Shown piece by piece: positions 1-11,071 of a stretch of 64,000 bases of DNA; position 1 is the stretch's first letter; each line of letters opens with the position of its first letter. Made by a program: the position numbers and the translations under genes. Under the pieces are notes generated by a model. The model searched no databases, had not been told where the DNA came from, and was given only the letters and a program-made list of their open reading frames with translations. Source of the stretch: Euphorbia lathyris (lineage: Eukaryota; Streptophyta; Magnoliopsida; Malpighiales; Euphorbiaceae); NCBI RefSeq assembly GCF_963576675.1, contig NC_088911.1:133241929-133305928 (forward strand), read 5' to 3'.

Positions 1-3000
1 TCAATACCCATCTTCTGGTTGTACCCTTTTGCCACAAGCCTAGCCTTGTATTTATCCAAGCTTCCATCTGCAAGAAACTTCTGTTTAAAAATCCATCTAG
101 ACTTGATTGCCTTCTTTCCCTTTGGTAACTTAGTGATCTGCCAAGTACCGTTCTTCTCTAATGCTTCCACTTCAGCATCCATTGCTTTTACCCAATTTTC
201 ATTCTTGCAAGCAGCTTGGTAAGTAGTAGGTTCTGGCTCCTGCTCAACTTTGCTAACAAAAGCACAGTGTTGCTGATTGAATAATGGCATAGTGGGGACA
301 TCATCTGACATATAAATAACATTGCTGGTTACAAAATCCTTTTGCCATGTGGGTTTCTTGACTTGTCTACTTGATTTTCTGGCAGGTTGTAAGCATTGTG
401 CAGGAGTTGTGTGCGTAATGGAAGTGGATTCAGCAGAAGAAAATGGAGAGGAAACTGCTTCAGGAAATTCCTCTACTGCTTCATGTACTCTTGGAGCAAG
501 AGATGGTGATGATGATGATGGGACTTCATCAGCTGTAACCAGAGGGGTGTTGTCTTGACAAATTGGTGTATCCTGTAAAGAAGAAACATCAAAAACAACA
601 GGTACTATAGGACCTGAAATGTCAATATTTTGCTGTGTAGCAGAAAATGGATAAGTTCTTTCATAGAACTTGACATCCCTAGATACAATGATTTGATGTG
701 TAATTAAATCATATATTTGGTACCCTTTTGTGTTCTGTGCCAATCCCACAAAAACACCTCTATGTGCCCTTGCATCCATCTTGTCTTTGTGAGCATGAAC
801 ATTTTTGTAGAAACAAAGGCAACCAAATACCTTAAGAGTAGTAAGGTCAGGAGGTTTGTTGTATAGTAACTGATAAGGACTTTTCCACCCTAGGACTTTT
901 GTAGGCAGCAGGTTAATGACCTTAGTAGCATGTAAAACTGCTTCTCCCCAGAACTGTTTAGGCATGTGTGCTTGAAATAAAAAACTTCTAGCTACCTCTA
1001 GAAGATGCTTATGTTTCCTTTCTACCACACCATTTTGTTGAGGTGTGTAGACACAACTTTTTTGATGACTAATGCCCTTATTGTGAAACAGTTCTTTACA
1101 CTTAGAGTTGACAAACTCTGTACCATTATCTGACCTTACAATTTTGACTGTTGCATTGTACTGTGTGTGAATCATGTTGAAAAATGTGGCTAGGTAGTCT
1201 GTTACTTGTGACTTGCTGTGCAATAATAGTGTCCAAGTACACCTAGTATAGTCATCTACCATTGTGAGAATGTATCTAGCTCCAGTAGAAGTAACTATTT
1301 GATATGGACCCCACACATCAACATGTAATAGCTCAAAAGCCTTTTGTGTGCTAATATGACTATCGGGGAATGACAACCTATGTTGCTTAGCATAATGGCA
1401 AATTTCACACACATAATCACAATTATTCAATTGAATTCCATTCAACAACTTTAACTTTTGTTTAGAGGCATGTCCACATCTCAAATGCCAAATATCCACA
1501 TTATTAGTGTTTGAGCTAGCTATTACATTGAATGCACCCTGCAGTACATTAATCTCCATGCTTCTTCTTATGATATTCTCCTGTGAAAAGGAACTACTGT
1601 TGAGCTTGTAGAGTCCTTGCACCAATTCCCCAATTGCTAACAATTCCTTAGATCTCAGGTCCTGTAATATGCAGAACTTAGGCAAAAATACCACAAAGAT
1701 CTGATTATCCATTAAAAGTTTCCCAACTGACAGTAAATTGAGTCTAAACTGAGGTAGGAATAGGACATCTTTTAACACAATAGATGCACTTAACTTTATC
1801 AGCCCTATGCTTTCAATTTTCTGAGTATTTCCATCAGGCAAATAGACTGATCTGCCACTATGAACCCTTTGAAAACTCAATATTTGACTCTTATCACAAC
1901 ACATATGAGTAGTAGCTCCACTATCTACCACCCAATCAGTCTTGGTAAAATGTTTTAACAAAGTTGAAGTTAGAGTATTACCTGCAACCCCAGCAAAAGC
2001 AGAAATATCTCTGCCTCCTGATGAATGACCAGGTAACTCCAATGCTTTGTTCTTCAGTATCTTCTGGACTTCTTGCTGTACGAGATAGTTGAAATTCTGT
2101 GGCATCTTGTTGTTGTGGGGACTGTCATCATCACTGTAGTCAAGTGGACTTTCTTCATGTTCTTGCACCATGTTTGCCTGCTGTGAATAACTGGGCTGAT
2201 AGTTGCCCTGTCTCCTTCTATCATTCCTGCCATTGTTGCCTTTCCTTTCCCCTTTAGGTTTGTACCATTCTGGATAGCCATTGAGTTTGAAACAAGTCTC
2301 TTTCACATGACCTGGTGCTTTGCAATGCACACACCATCGATCAGATTTGTTGTCATAGCTCTTTTGCCACTTCTTCTTATCTTTTGACTGATCATTGCCT
2401 CCTCTTGCAAGTTTGTTGTGAGTAACTGCATGAGAAAATTCTAGTTGAGCCTCTTCAACAACAATCTCCTTTTGCTTAGCCACACGAAACACCATTGCAT
2501 AAACCTTTGCCATAGGTTGGATTGGATCCATGATGAGTACTTGTGATTTTACACCTTCGAATTCCTCATTCAGCCCCATGAGAAACTTGATAACTTGATC
2601 TTCATCATCAAAGTTCTTAATTCTTTTAACTGCATCACAACTGCAAAGTCTGGCAGCTTCACATGAACACTTTGGAACAGGCCTCAAGAATGACAATTCC
2701 TCCCATAATTTCTTGAGTTTACTATAGTAAATGAACACATAACTATCTCCCTGCGTTAATTTGCTGATTTCTCTCTTGATTTGGTACAGCAAAGGACCAT
2801 TACTTTCCCCAAAATGCTGCTCAATTTGAAGCCATATGCCTCTAGCAGTTGTGGCATACATGAATGTTTCAACGAGCTCTTTAGAAATTGCATTTAACAA
2901 CCAAGATCTGACTAGACTATCAAGGCGTTTCCATTTTGCGTACTCAGTACTAGTCTTATCAGCAGGTATGTGATTTTCAGCATCAGCAGAAATAAAATCA

Positions 3001-3317
3001 ATCTTCTCTTTGACTTCAAGAGCAAGAATCATACCTCTACGCCATGACAAGTAATTAGTAGCAGTTAACTGAGAACTAACCAGTAAAGATCCTGGATTCT
3101 CCATACCAGCGAACATCATTCCACTGTGATTCATCATGATTCCTTCAATCTCGTCGGAACTGAAATTATCTTCGTCGGAACTGAAATTATCTTCCTTACT
3201 CCGATTTACTTCTTCCGATTCTCTATCGATTTCTGTATTTCGATTTCGAGAATGTTGACTGTTTCTTCTCTCCTTTTCTGTAGATCGTAAGGCGTGAGCA
3301 TAGCTTTTATACGCCAT
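1..3317 (-). CDS. copia gag-pol polyprotein, partial, apparently open frame
   Basis: The frame begins at ATG 3317 just inside the LTR and stays open in every section I translated down to base 1, about 1105 codons, with no stop found. Visible domains in order: a gag N-terminus with an 18-bp tandem duplication (DNFSSDE twice, about 3157-3192); a CX2CX4HX4C zinc knuckle (2336-2295); an aspartic protease motif VDSGATTHMC (near 1930-1900); integrase with its zinc-binding region and the DDE residues in HVDVWGP, RSDNGTEF and VERKH; then the start of reverse transcriptase (YKARLVAKGYNQ, 50-10). Gag packages the RNA, and protease, integrase and reverse transcriptase mature, copy and insert it. An internal start at the later MMNHSGMMF would also be possible. 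I did not translate every codon. Confidence 0.88.
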   Translation of the reverse strand, partial: MAYKSYAHALRSTEKERRNSQHSRNRNTEIDRESEEVNRSKEDNFSSDEDNFSSDEIEGIMMNHSGMMFAGMENPGSLLVSSQLTATNYLSWRRGMILALEVKEKIDFISADAENHIPADKTSTEYAKWKRLDSLVRSWLLNAISKELVETFMYATTARGIWLQIEQHFGESNGPLLYQIKREISKLTQGDSYVFIYYSKLKKLWEELSFLRPVPKCSCEAARLCSCDAVKRIKNFDDEDQVIKFLMGLNEEFEGVKSQVLIMDPIQPMAKVYAMVFRVAKQKEIVVEEAQLEFSHAVTHNKLARGGNDQSKDKKKWQKSYDNKSDRWCVHCKAPGHVKETCFKLNGYPEWYKPKGERKGNNGRNDRRRQGNYQPSYSQQANMVQEHEESPLDYSDDDSPHNNKMPQNFNYLVQQEVQKILKNKALELPGHSSGGRDISAFAGVAGNTLTSTLLKHFTKTDWVVDSGATTHMCCDKSQILSFQRVHSGRSVYLPDGNTQKIESIGLIKLSASIVLKDVLFLPQFRLNLLSVGKLLMDNQIFVVFLPKFCILQDLRSKELLAIGELVQGLYKLNSSSFSQENIIRRSMEINVLQGAFNVIASSNTNNVDIWHLRCGHASKQKLKLLNGIQLNNCDYVCEICHYAKQHRLSFPDSHISTQKAFELLHVDVWGPYQIVTSTGARYILTMVDDYTRCTWTLLLHSKSQVTDYLATFFNMIHTQYNATVKIVRSDNGTEFVNSKCKELFHNKGISHQKSCVYTPQQNGVVERKHKHLLEVARSFLFQAHMPKQFWGEAVLHATKVINLLPTKVLGWKSPYQLLYNKPPDLTTLKVFGCLCFYKNVHAHKDKMDARAHRGVFVGLAQNTKGYQIYDLITHQIIVSRDVKFYERTYPFSATQQNIDISGPIVPVVFDVSSLQDTPICQDNTPLVTADEVPSSSSPSLAPRVHEAVEEFPEAVSSPFSSAESTSITHTTPAQCLQPARKSSRQVKKPTWQKDFVTSNVIYMSDDVPTMPLFNQQHCAFVSKVEQEPEPTTYQAACKNENWVKAMDAEVEALEKNGTWQITKLPKGKKAIKSRWIFKQKFLADGSLDKYKARLVAKGYNQKMGI

Positions 3318-3336
3318 TGATGCGGATCGAAAATGA

Positions 3337-3348
3337 GCTCTGATACCA
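3337..3348 (-). promoter_or_regulatory. primer binding site, initiator Met tRNA
   Basis: The minus strand reads TGGTATCAGAGC immediately after the LTR, complementary to the 3' end of plant initiator methionine tRNA and the usual copia minus-strand primer site. Confidence 0.92.
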
Positions 3349-3584
3349 TGTGAACATTGTGAATTGTGGAGAGAAAATAAGAGAAAGAAGAATCAGGAAA
3401 TGTATTATTCGCTTGAATGAAAACTGATTACAGAGAGTGTTCTTATACAAGCTAGAAATGCCTAACCAACTAATCTAATTTTCCCGCCTGGAGTTGTTAG
3501 TCAGTTATGCTGAGCTGGCATTCTTTGTTGACTGCTTTGACTGAGTCTTCAGCATGTGTTGCTCACGTGCAACTTAATTCAACA
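3349..3584 (-). repeat. 5' LTR of the copia element
   Basis: On the minus strand it starts TGTTGAATTAAG and ends GTTCACA, giving the TG...CA ends of an LTR at 236 bp. It directly abuts the primer binding site and includes a TATA-like TGTATAAGAAC. Confidence 0.87.
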
Positions 3585-3774
3585 ATTTTAAAGTAGAATT
3601 TGCTTTATCATTTGTTGACCTGTATAACACGAGAGGACTCAGAATAAAATTCTCTAAACCACAGAAACCAAGATCCTTCAAAGTTGCAACAGTTACTGCA
3701 TCAATATTAACTTTCATTTTACACATGTAAGATTTGACCTATGAAATATGTTACTTCATAACTAGCATATTAGA

Positions 3775-3965
3775 GGGCGAGCCTTGGCGCAACGGTAAAC
3801 GTTGTTGTCGTGTGATCAAGAGGTCACGGGTTCGAGTCTTAGGAGCGACCTCTTAAATAAATTGGCAGGGAAGGCTTGCCCCCAGTACACCCTTGTGGTG
3901 GGACCCCTCCCCGGACCCTCGCTCAGCGGGGACGCGTAGTGCGACGGGCCGCCCTTTTTTTTTAT
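3775..3965 (+). mobile_element. Au-type tRNA-derived SINE with perfect TSD
   Basis: A 191-bp element starts GGGCGAGCCTTGGCGCAACG, contains a pol III A box (TTGGCGCAACGGTA region) and B box (GGTTCGAGTC), and ends GGGCCGCCC followed by a T run. These ends and the internal GGACCC(C)TCCCCGGACCC motif match the Au SINE family as I know it from many flowering plants. It is flanked by a perfect 17-bp target-site duplication, ATAACTAGCATATTAGA, at 3758-3774 and 3966-3982, so it is a complete and fairly recent insertion. Confidence 0.92.
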
Positions 3966-3982
3966 ATAACTAGCATATTAGA

Positions 3983-5435
3983 CAAAATCCTTCGAAAAAA
4001 GTATATTAGACACAATAAGCTTTAACCAGCTTCCCTTGCATACGCAATTTCTGATACAACTGCAAAGATCCCAACAAATATTCAAATGACAAGTGGATAC
4101 AAAACAAATTTCATTGTTCCATGTCGATTAACTATAGTTACCAAATCATCACATGTGCTCAATTATACTAAAAAAATTGGCCCGAAATAAGTGGTCGGAT
4201 TGGCAATATGGTATATTGATATTCTTGTCCAATTACCTATAGTCCTAGTATCTTTCACACTAATAAATAAATAAATAAGAACCATGAGGTGTTGCAATTC
4301 TCCAATATGGAACTAATAAAGTTTCAGATGGCTTGAATCAAGAGTTCTGAAATGTCTAATATGTCCCAAACAATTATTGTATTATACTTAGAGAAGCATA
4401 CAACTATGTAATCATAATAAATGAGCTATGAGACACAACATGTTCATTAATAAAGTTTCCAACTTAAGTTCTAGAGATGTTTACAGAGATTTGTTATTGA
4501 AGATGAGCAGGAGATCAGTTAAGGTAATATACCTAGTGAGCCGGGGAGATGTAATAAAGCATTCCTAGTGTTGCAGCTGCACTACATTGCTCTGCTGGAG
4601 TGAATAAACCAAATTGAAGCAAAAGGAGAAAAATGCTTTTCGCAAAAGGAAACTAGGGAATCAAACACTGCTTGAAAAAGAAAACGACTTTTCTGCTCAG
4701 AAATGAAATGTTATAAATGTTCCTGGAAATTCTTGCTCTCATATATTTAGTCTCAACGAACTCTATGATGATCACATATGGTAGAAAAGAAAAAAAAAAA
4801 CCTCAAATTAAAGAGAAACTAATTTATACTAAAGCAAAGAAAAGTACACTTTTTAATAATAAAAAAAAAGTCGTTTTGTTGTAGGAATTATGTTAATAAT
4901 GCTACAATAGCAATTATCCTACTATATCTTAGAGAAGTCTTGCAATTTCTATTATTTTGAAACTGAGTTTGCAATATTAACTTTATTAAAAACTTTTTTA
5001 AATTAAATTATACATCATTGATTTTATTAACTTTATTAAAAACTTTTTTATTCTTGTCAAATTAGTTATTCAAATTGGTTAAATAAAAAGATAATTATCT
5101 AACCAATAATGTCTTAAGCTAATTGCTGAACTCTAAACTCTATTAGTCAAACAAATATCTTTTTCGAATTCTCAAACTATTATAATTTGATAATAAAAGC
5201 TTATTTTGGTGATATATGTTTACTCCGTACTGGAATACACCTGTTTATAAACCCAATAACTTGCTCAACCTGCCCAAAGACAATGGATCAGATTTGATCA
5301 GATTAAATTTCTAATTAGTCCGGCCCGACCCAAACCAAGGATATCTATAATTTATGGATTAGGCTTGGATCTATTATAAAATTGAGAAATTTACATAGAA
5401 TTACACAATTTAAGGAGTATTTATAATAAATTCAC
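3983..5435. other. AT-rich intergenic stretch, no gene seen
   Basis: Very AT-rich DNA with homopolymer runs and short direct repeats, including an ACTTTATTAAAAACTTTTTTA motif twice near 4978-5055. I see no coding frame, splice pattern or recognised element. Confidence 0.6.
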
Positions 5436-5764
5436 CATCCTTTATTAATGTTGTCAAATTAGATAAAAACTCTTTTACTTTAAGTACAAAATTACAACTA
5501 CATCATATTACCAAATTTAATTCTTAATATATCATTGTTCTCTATATATATTATGATTTTACATCATAATTTAAAAATTATAGACTCTAATTCATAAATC
5601 ATACACCCTAGAAAATATATTATAGACTTTTAATTTATAAATTATAATCTTTAAAATAAAGTAAAAGTACTTATTTTACTAGTTTGACATAATATAAAAT
5701 TATGACTTAACATAGTTGTAAATAGTTTTTAAAAGATGAATTTCTGTGTAATTTTGCCATACAA
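5436..5764 (-). repeat. AT-rich dispersed repeat family, copy 1 (inverted)
   Basis: The reverse complement matches 6592-6893: both contain the AATTACACAGAAATTCAT start, an ACTATTTACAA segment, a TCTAGAATATAT-like core and a TAATTTTGTACTTAA tail. Several degenerate copies lie within 4 kb. Superfamily uncertain; no coding capacity. Confidence 0.65.
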
Positions 5765-6591
5765 ATAACTCTTCCGTACAAGGCCTCAAATTTAAGAGGC
5801 CCAAATTTTTATTATTATAAAAATCTAACTAAATTATTATTATTATTATTTATTATGTGAAAAATTAAGTGAATAAAAAAAAATTATAAAAAAATTTAAC
5901 CATTTAAAAGTTTTTTTTTTTAGAAAAATGCTTGTAATTTCATTTCATAAAAAATGAAGAAGTACAACAAGTATAAATGTAAGGAATAAAATCTCACATG
6001 ATTACAAATTAAAGCAAATACAATATCCACGAAGGGATGAAAATGACTACAAAGAACAAAAAGAACCCATAAAAGGCACAAAAAACAAAAAACAAAAAAC
6101 AACAGTATATTCCTCGTTAATCCAAATCTGTAGAAAGACACCTGCAATCCAAACTTCATCGTTTAGACCATTCCGAATATTCGGATCTGAATCCTTTTTT
6201 TTTGTTGTAACTACGTAGATTTATTGATCTACGGATAAGATAAACCATTTCCGCTCTGGCTAAATCCGAAAAAAATATTTTTTACTATATTTATTAGGTT
6301 AAAATTTAAGTTAAAGTATTAATGTTTTATTTTGTAGTAATATTATGTTTAAACGGCCCTGCCAAGGATTATTTAGTACGGGCTGGGTAAATTTTATACA
6401 TAAGTTCGTTGTAGCCTGGCCCAGCCCATCACACATGTCTACACTGGAGTAAGCATATATCATAGAAAAAAAAAAGCCTTTTAGTTAATAGTTATTGATT
6501 GAATTTGATTTTATTTTGCTGTATTTGAACTTGTAAACCTGTGGTATTTAACTTTGTAATAGCTTGTTTTAGATAACATTAAAACAAGCGA

Positions 6592-6893
6592 AAATTACAC
6601 AGAAATTCATATTTTAACAACTATTTACAATTATGTCAAGTCATAATTTTGGATTATGTCAAACTAGTAAAATCAGTATTTTTAATATATTTCAAGAATT
6701 AGAATTTATAAATTAGAAATCTAGAATATATTTTCTAGGGTTGATGATATATGAATTGAAGTCTAGAATTTTTAAACCATGGTGTAAAATCATAATATAT
6801 AGAGAATAATAACATATTAAAAATTAAGTTTGGTGATATGACTTAGTTGTAATTTTGTACTTAATTATGATATTCATGTATTTGACCCTTAAA
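6592..6893 (+). repeat. AT-rich dispersed repeat family, copy 2
   Basis: This is the most complete uninterrupted copy. It starts GCGAAAATTACACAG, carries CTAGAATATATTTTCTAGGG, and ends near TTGACCCTT. It is inverted relative to 5436-5764. Confidence 0.65.
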
Positions 6894-6993
6894 ACAACAA
6901 CAAAGCCTTACTCCCGAAATCATTCGGGGTCGGCTAACACATGAACCATCATATGAAACCGTGTAAATAACATTAAAACATTATAAAAAAAAA

Positions 6994-7624
6994 TTGGAAA
7001 AATTACACAGAAATTCATCTTTTAAAAACTATTTACAACTATGTCAATCATAATTTTGGATTATGTCAAACTAATAAATTCACTATATTAATAAAAATAT
7101 AATCTAATAATTACAATTAATGATATAAAGTTGCTATATAAATTAAATATTATTATTTTATTTTCACATTTACTTTAAACAATCTTTTTATAGATAAATA
7201 TAATAATATAATTAAAATTAATATATTATATATTATATTATATTTTTTATCAATAAAAAAGGAGAAAGTGACATATCAGCTCCATCGTTACTATTTTATA
7301 TTATATATAGACTAGAGTTTATAAATTAGGATCTAGAATATATTGTTTTTTTAGGGTTTAGAATTTATGAATTGAAATTTGAAAATTTTAAATTAGGGTG
7401 TAAAATCATATTTTTTTAAAAAAAAAAAGTTGTGCGCAATGCGCACCCATGACCTCAAGGAACATAGGTAGGCTCTCAACCAACAGGTTAAGAGCTTCAT
7501 CACTAGTATAAAATCATATTTTATTTTTTATATATAGCAAATAATAACATATTCAGAATTAAGTTTTGATAATCTAATTTAGTTATAATTTTGTAGTTAA
7601 GTATGATATTTAGTAGGAAGCCCT
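6994..7624 (+). repeat. AT-rich repeat family, copy 3, interrupted
   Basis: It starts AAAAATTACACAGAAATTC, is broken by about 230 bp of AT-rich DNA after 7080, resumes near 7312, then carries a short SINE-like insertion at 7415-7508 and ends near 7624. The pieces are colinear with copy 2. Confidence 0.6.
7415..7508 (-). mobile_element. short tRNA-like SINE fragment with 14-bp TSD
   Basis: A 94-bp insert interrupts the AT-rich repeat and is flanked by TAAAATCATATTTT at 7401-7414 and 7509-7522. On the minus strand it has an A-box-like GTTGGTTGAGAGCC, a weak B-box-like GGTCATGGGTGCG and a terminal A run, as expected for a pol III-derived SINE. Family not identified. Confidence 0.6.
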
Positions 7625-7835
7625 TAAAAATTCTCATTGAATTTCGCAGACTTTTTAATTGATTAGCCCACTCAGTTATTCAAGCCCAATAAATTCGTTG
7701 GATCAACATGTCGTCTTTGACCGATAGTTGAGATTTAAATGTGATATAATTTCTTTTAAAAAAAGTGATATAATTTCACTTTGTTCTCTATCTAAATCCC
7801 TGCCATGACTAAGAGATAAGAGATAAGAAATTGTT

Positions 7836-9190
7836 ATTTTTAATATATTTTGAGGATTATATTTTATAAATTAAAGGTCTAGAATATATTGTTTAAGATT
7901 TAGGATTTATAAATTGAGATTTAGAATTTTTAAATTATAATGTAAAAGTATTCTCCATTTCCTCTCGTTGTGTTCTATGTGGTAGGGATGCTGAGTCCAT
8001 TAACCACTTATTCATTAGCTGTTCTTTTGCAGATTCTCTCTGGAGGGTCCTTGAAATTTATTTTGACTGCTCTTTGCCTCATCATTCCCAATTCATCTAC
8101 TTCTTCAAGACTCTTCGTAGCATTTATTTTGGCTCACAAGTGTCGATGATCTGGCATGTTGCCGCTGTCACTTGCATCTGGTTAATCTGGCATTGCAAGA
8201 ATGAAGCAATCTTTAAGGAAGTTTCTCCTTCTATTCAGCACTCGAAGATCACCCTCTTTCGAATGATTCGAGAGTCCTTTGCCACTTCTAAAGGTTTTTG
8301 CTCTTCGCGGAGAGATGTTGTTATCTTATCCCGTCTTTTGGCTTCTCCTAGGCTGCCTCTTGCTTCCAACATTATTCCGATCCATTGGCTTAAACCTCTT
8401 TCGGGCTGGGTTAAAGTCAATGTGGACGACTCTGCTTTTGGCACACCTGGCGAGGCAGGAGCGGGAGGTATTTTTCGCAACTATCGAGGCTTTTCCAAAG
8501 GTTGTTTTGCTTTTTCTACCCCTCATTCTTTTGCTTATATGACTGAATTGAGAGCCACTATTTTCACAATTGAACTTGCTTGGGAGAAAAATTGGTATCA
8601 GCTTTGGGTTGAGTCAGACTCAATGTACGTAGTTAATCTGCTTAGACATCTTTCCATGGATGTTCCTTGAAGTATTCGACCAGATTGGTTCATTGTCTCA
8701 GCATTTGCTCTAGGATGAACATTCTCTTTTCACACATCTTTAGGGAAGGAAATAGAGTTGCTGATGCATTGGCAAAGTTTGGAGTCTCTTCCTCAGTGAT
8801 CAATTGGTGGCTTTCAACTCATGCTTTTTGCCACAGGTTTATCAATGATGACATTTGTAGTATTTCACACTTGCGTTTTTCTCGACTTTTCCTATCTATT
8901 CTCCTCCCCCCTTCTTTTTGTTTGTTCTCATTCCTCTTCTCTTGTTCAAACACTCAATTTTTTTATTAATATATTGCGGGTTTGAGAGTTCTTGGGCCAT
9001 AGATGCTCACCCCACCAAGTTCTGTCTCGTCCAAATTTCTATCAATTTTTTTTTTTGTTATATATAGAAAATATTTACATATTGATAATTAAGTTTTTTT
9101 GAAAAGATATTGATAATTAAGTTTGATAATATGATTTAGTTGTAATTTTATAATTATTTATGATATCCATTTAAAAAGCCGTAAAACAAA
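7836..9190 (+). repeat. AT-rich repeat family, copy 4, split by a LINE relic
   Basis: 7836-7946 matches the middle of copy 2 and 9050-9190 matches its right end. The LINE segment lies between. The right part also has a local duplication of TTGATAATTAAGTTT near 9085-9130. Confidence 0.6.
7947..9040 (+). pseudogene. L1-type LINE 3' end: zf-RVT plus RNase H, broken
   Basis: An uninterrupted frame from about 7949 carries a zinc-finger reverse-transcriptase tail (CVLCGRDAESINHLFISC), then a plant RNase H domain (VKVNVDDSAF, ELRATIFTIELA, VESDSMYVVNLL). It stops at a TGA at 8668-8670, where the family normally has tryptophan (VPW). The rest of the domain (HIFREGNRVADALAKFG) continues in another frame from about 8690. 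In a LINE this region forms the C-terminus of the reverse-transcriptase protein that nicks the target and copies the transcript. It is 5'-truncated and dead, with no clear poly-A tail, and was inserted into an AT-rich repeat. Confidence 0.8.
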
Positions 9191-9929
9191 TTGTGCTAAA
9201 AAATTTAAAATAAAAATTTGAGCCAATTTTAAACCTAAAATATCATATTATTTGGTTTATTACTTAGACCTGAATAGATATTTAACAACATTTATAATAA
9301 AAAGAATGTAACATATATATTAGAAAAAATTTAGGCACCTTTTGATTCTGGGTCTTGACGGCCATACTCCTAAAATAAACAAAATACAATACATCATTAC
9401 CACTAGTTTCAACCAAAAAGGAACATGAACAACCATTAAAATTAGGAATGTAAATAGGGCAAGAATTTCCCGTCTTCGTCGATGATCAACCTCAAAGGGC
9501 AATCTCCGATAAGAATATTTATAGGATGGGGATGAGATAATTTTGTCTCCCGTGAAGGAGATGAGACGGAAATGGGGAAAGATATCTATGCCATTGCGCT
9601 ATTAATCTCCAACGGATATCCAATTATTCCTGTGATAATTGAATTTATAATTTTTATTATGTTTGTAATTTGTTATTATACAGTAATTAGGAGCATTCAA
9701 GATTTTTGTGGATAGACTTCTTTTATTTAATATAGAATATGATAGACCTTCTCTGAGATATTTTTCTAGATAGTGGGAAAAGGATGCTTAACTAGTAGTA
9801 GAAATACTAATTCCTCTCACCCTTTAGGGCCACTATATTAGTACCAATCGAATCATATCTTTGGGTCAAAATAATATAGTTGGCAACTTTGCAGATAATA
9901 TAGTTTAGTTAAATTAAGATTTAGATATT
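9191..9929. other. AT-rich intergenic DNA
   Basis: No gene seen. A somewhat richer patch at 9440-9620 with GGGGATGAGA and GGAGATGAGACGG looks like a degraded dispersed repeat but could not be classified. Confidence 0.5.
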
Positions 9930-10231
9930 AATTCAGACGGGCATGTGAAAATGATCTGGAAAGAGTTGAATTTGAGATAGACACGTTGGAAATAGCAAAG
10001 GGAGTAAATTCCAGTATTTATGATATTTATTTATTTGGAAATTTAATGGCTGATTGCAAGGAATTGATGCACAATAAAGCATTTAGGGTAAACCACTTTC
10101 CGAGACTAGCGAATAGAGCAGTTCATTTGGTAGCTAGGAATGCTCTTTCCCATACTAGCTCTTATTTTTTTTATAAGCCAAGTTGGCTTCAGGATGTAAT
10201 CCGGGAGGATCTTTATGCTTCTTTAATATAA
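9930..10231 (+). pseudogene. LINE RNase H domain fragment
   Basis: The frame ending at 10231 encodes the C-terminal half of a plant RNase H domain: YLFGNLMADCKELM, then FPRLANRAVHLVARNAL, ending near WLQDVIREDL. Plant LINEs and related genes share the NRxAHxLAR pattern. The N-terminal catalytic aspartates are missing and the upstream sequence only weakly resembles the family (IDTLEIAKGVNS), so this is a relic. Confidence 0.7.
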
Positions 10232-11071
10232 AGTTTTGTTTTCTTTGAAAAAAAAAAATTAATTCAGTTTTTAAGTTGGATAATATTACAACAAATTTAA
10301 ATATTGAATTTAAATTCGAACTAATTTATTAAATATTATGAACTTTAGAATTGAGTTAATACCTAAATTTCAATTTAGTCTAAACTAATTTTAAAGTCCG
10401 TTTGACTATTCATTACAGATTTTATGATTTGGTTTTGGTTTCTTTGCTAGAAAACATTATCCATAAAAATATTTTCTTAATTTTTCAGGACTGGTTTGTT
10501 TAGAAAAAACTATAAGTCAACAAATTTATTTTAGGTTAGTAACTAGAAAAATTTATGAAGAATTTAAACTTTTAAGACTACTACATCGTATCATTTTGAA
10601 AATAGTAACTACTCATCATTTTTTTTCGTTTTTGGTATTCTAACCTAAGGAAGATTTGGTTCTCTAAGAAAATTAGTCTAAATGGATTAAGGTATAAATT
10701 TACCTTAACATTTTTTTAGAAAAATTGATATTAATTAAAAGTGGATCCATAATTAATTAGGGACAAATTAAAATATGTAAATAATTAGGTACAATATATT
10801 TTTAATGAAATCTCTTTTTAAAAAACAAAATCACCATATCATATATAGTTCTCATTACTAAAGATGAAATCTCAGGAATATATTTGGTACTTTTCGAAAA
10901 AAAATAATCTATTATTCTACTAATGTATATTCTTTTTTTTTTCAAATTAAAAAAAATAAAAAAAAGAATCTCCTTTTTGCTGGTATATATTTATTTGTAT
11001 TTTACTTAGATCTCCCTTTATTCGAACATATCTTGTTTTATTATTTAGCTCTAATTAGTAACCAAATTTAG
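10232..11071. other. AT-rich intergenic DNA
   Basis: No reading frame or element recognised. Long A and T runs only. Confidence 0.55.

Larger units (their letters stand above)
1..3584 (-). mobile_element. Ty1/copia LTR retrotransposon, 5' half (runs off left edge)
   Basis: Reading leftwards, the order is LTR (3584-3349), primer binding site, gag and pol, ending inside the start of reverse transcriptase at the window edge. The 3' LTR and the left target-site duplication lie outside, so age and integrity cannot be fully judged. The element looks young because its coding frame is uninterrupted where checked. Confidence 0.93.

Noticed and set aside
2054..2281. 75-codon minus-strand frame
   Set aside because: It is an out-of-frame shadow of the copia gag zinc-knuckle region, which reads correctly in the neighbouring frame.
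3775..3850. A tRNA gene, because pol III A and B boxes are present
   Set aside because: The sequence does not fold as a tRNA, continues with Au SINE body sequence and is flanked by a target duplication; it is a SINE head.
8235..8542. Three overlapping frames on both strands
   Set aside because: They are shadows of the LINE RNase H frame, which alone shows conserved motifs.
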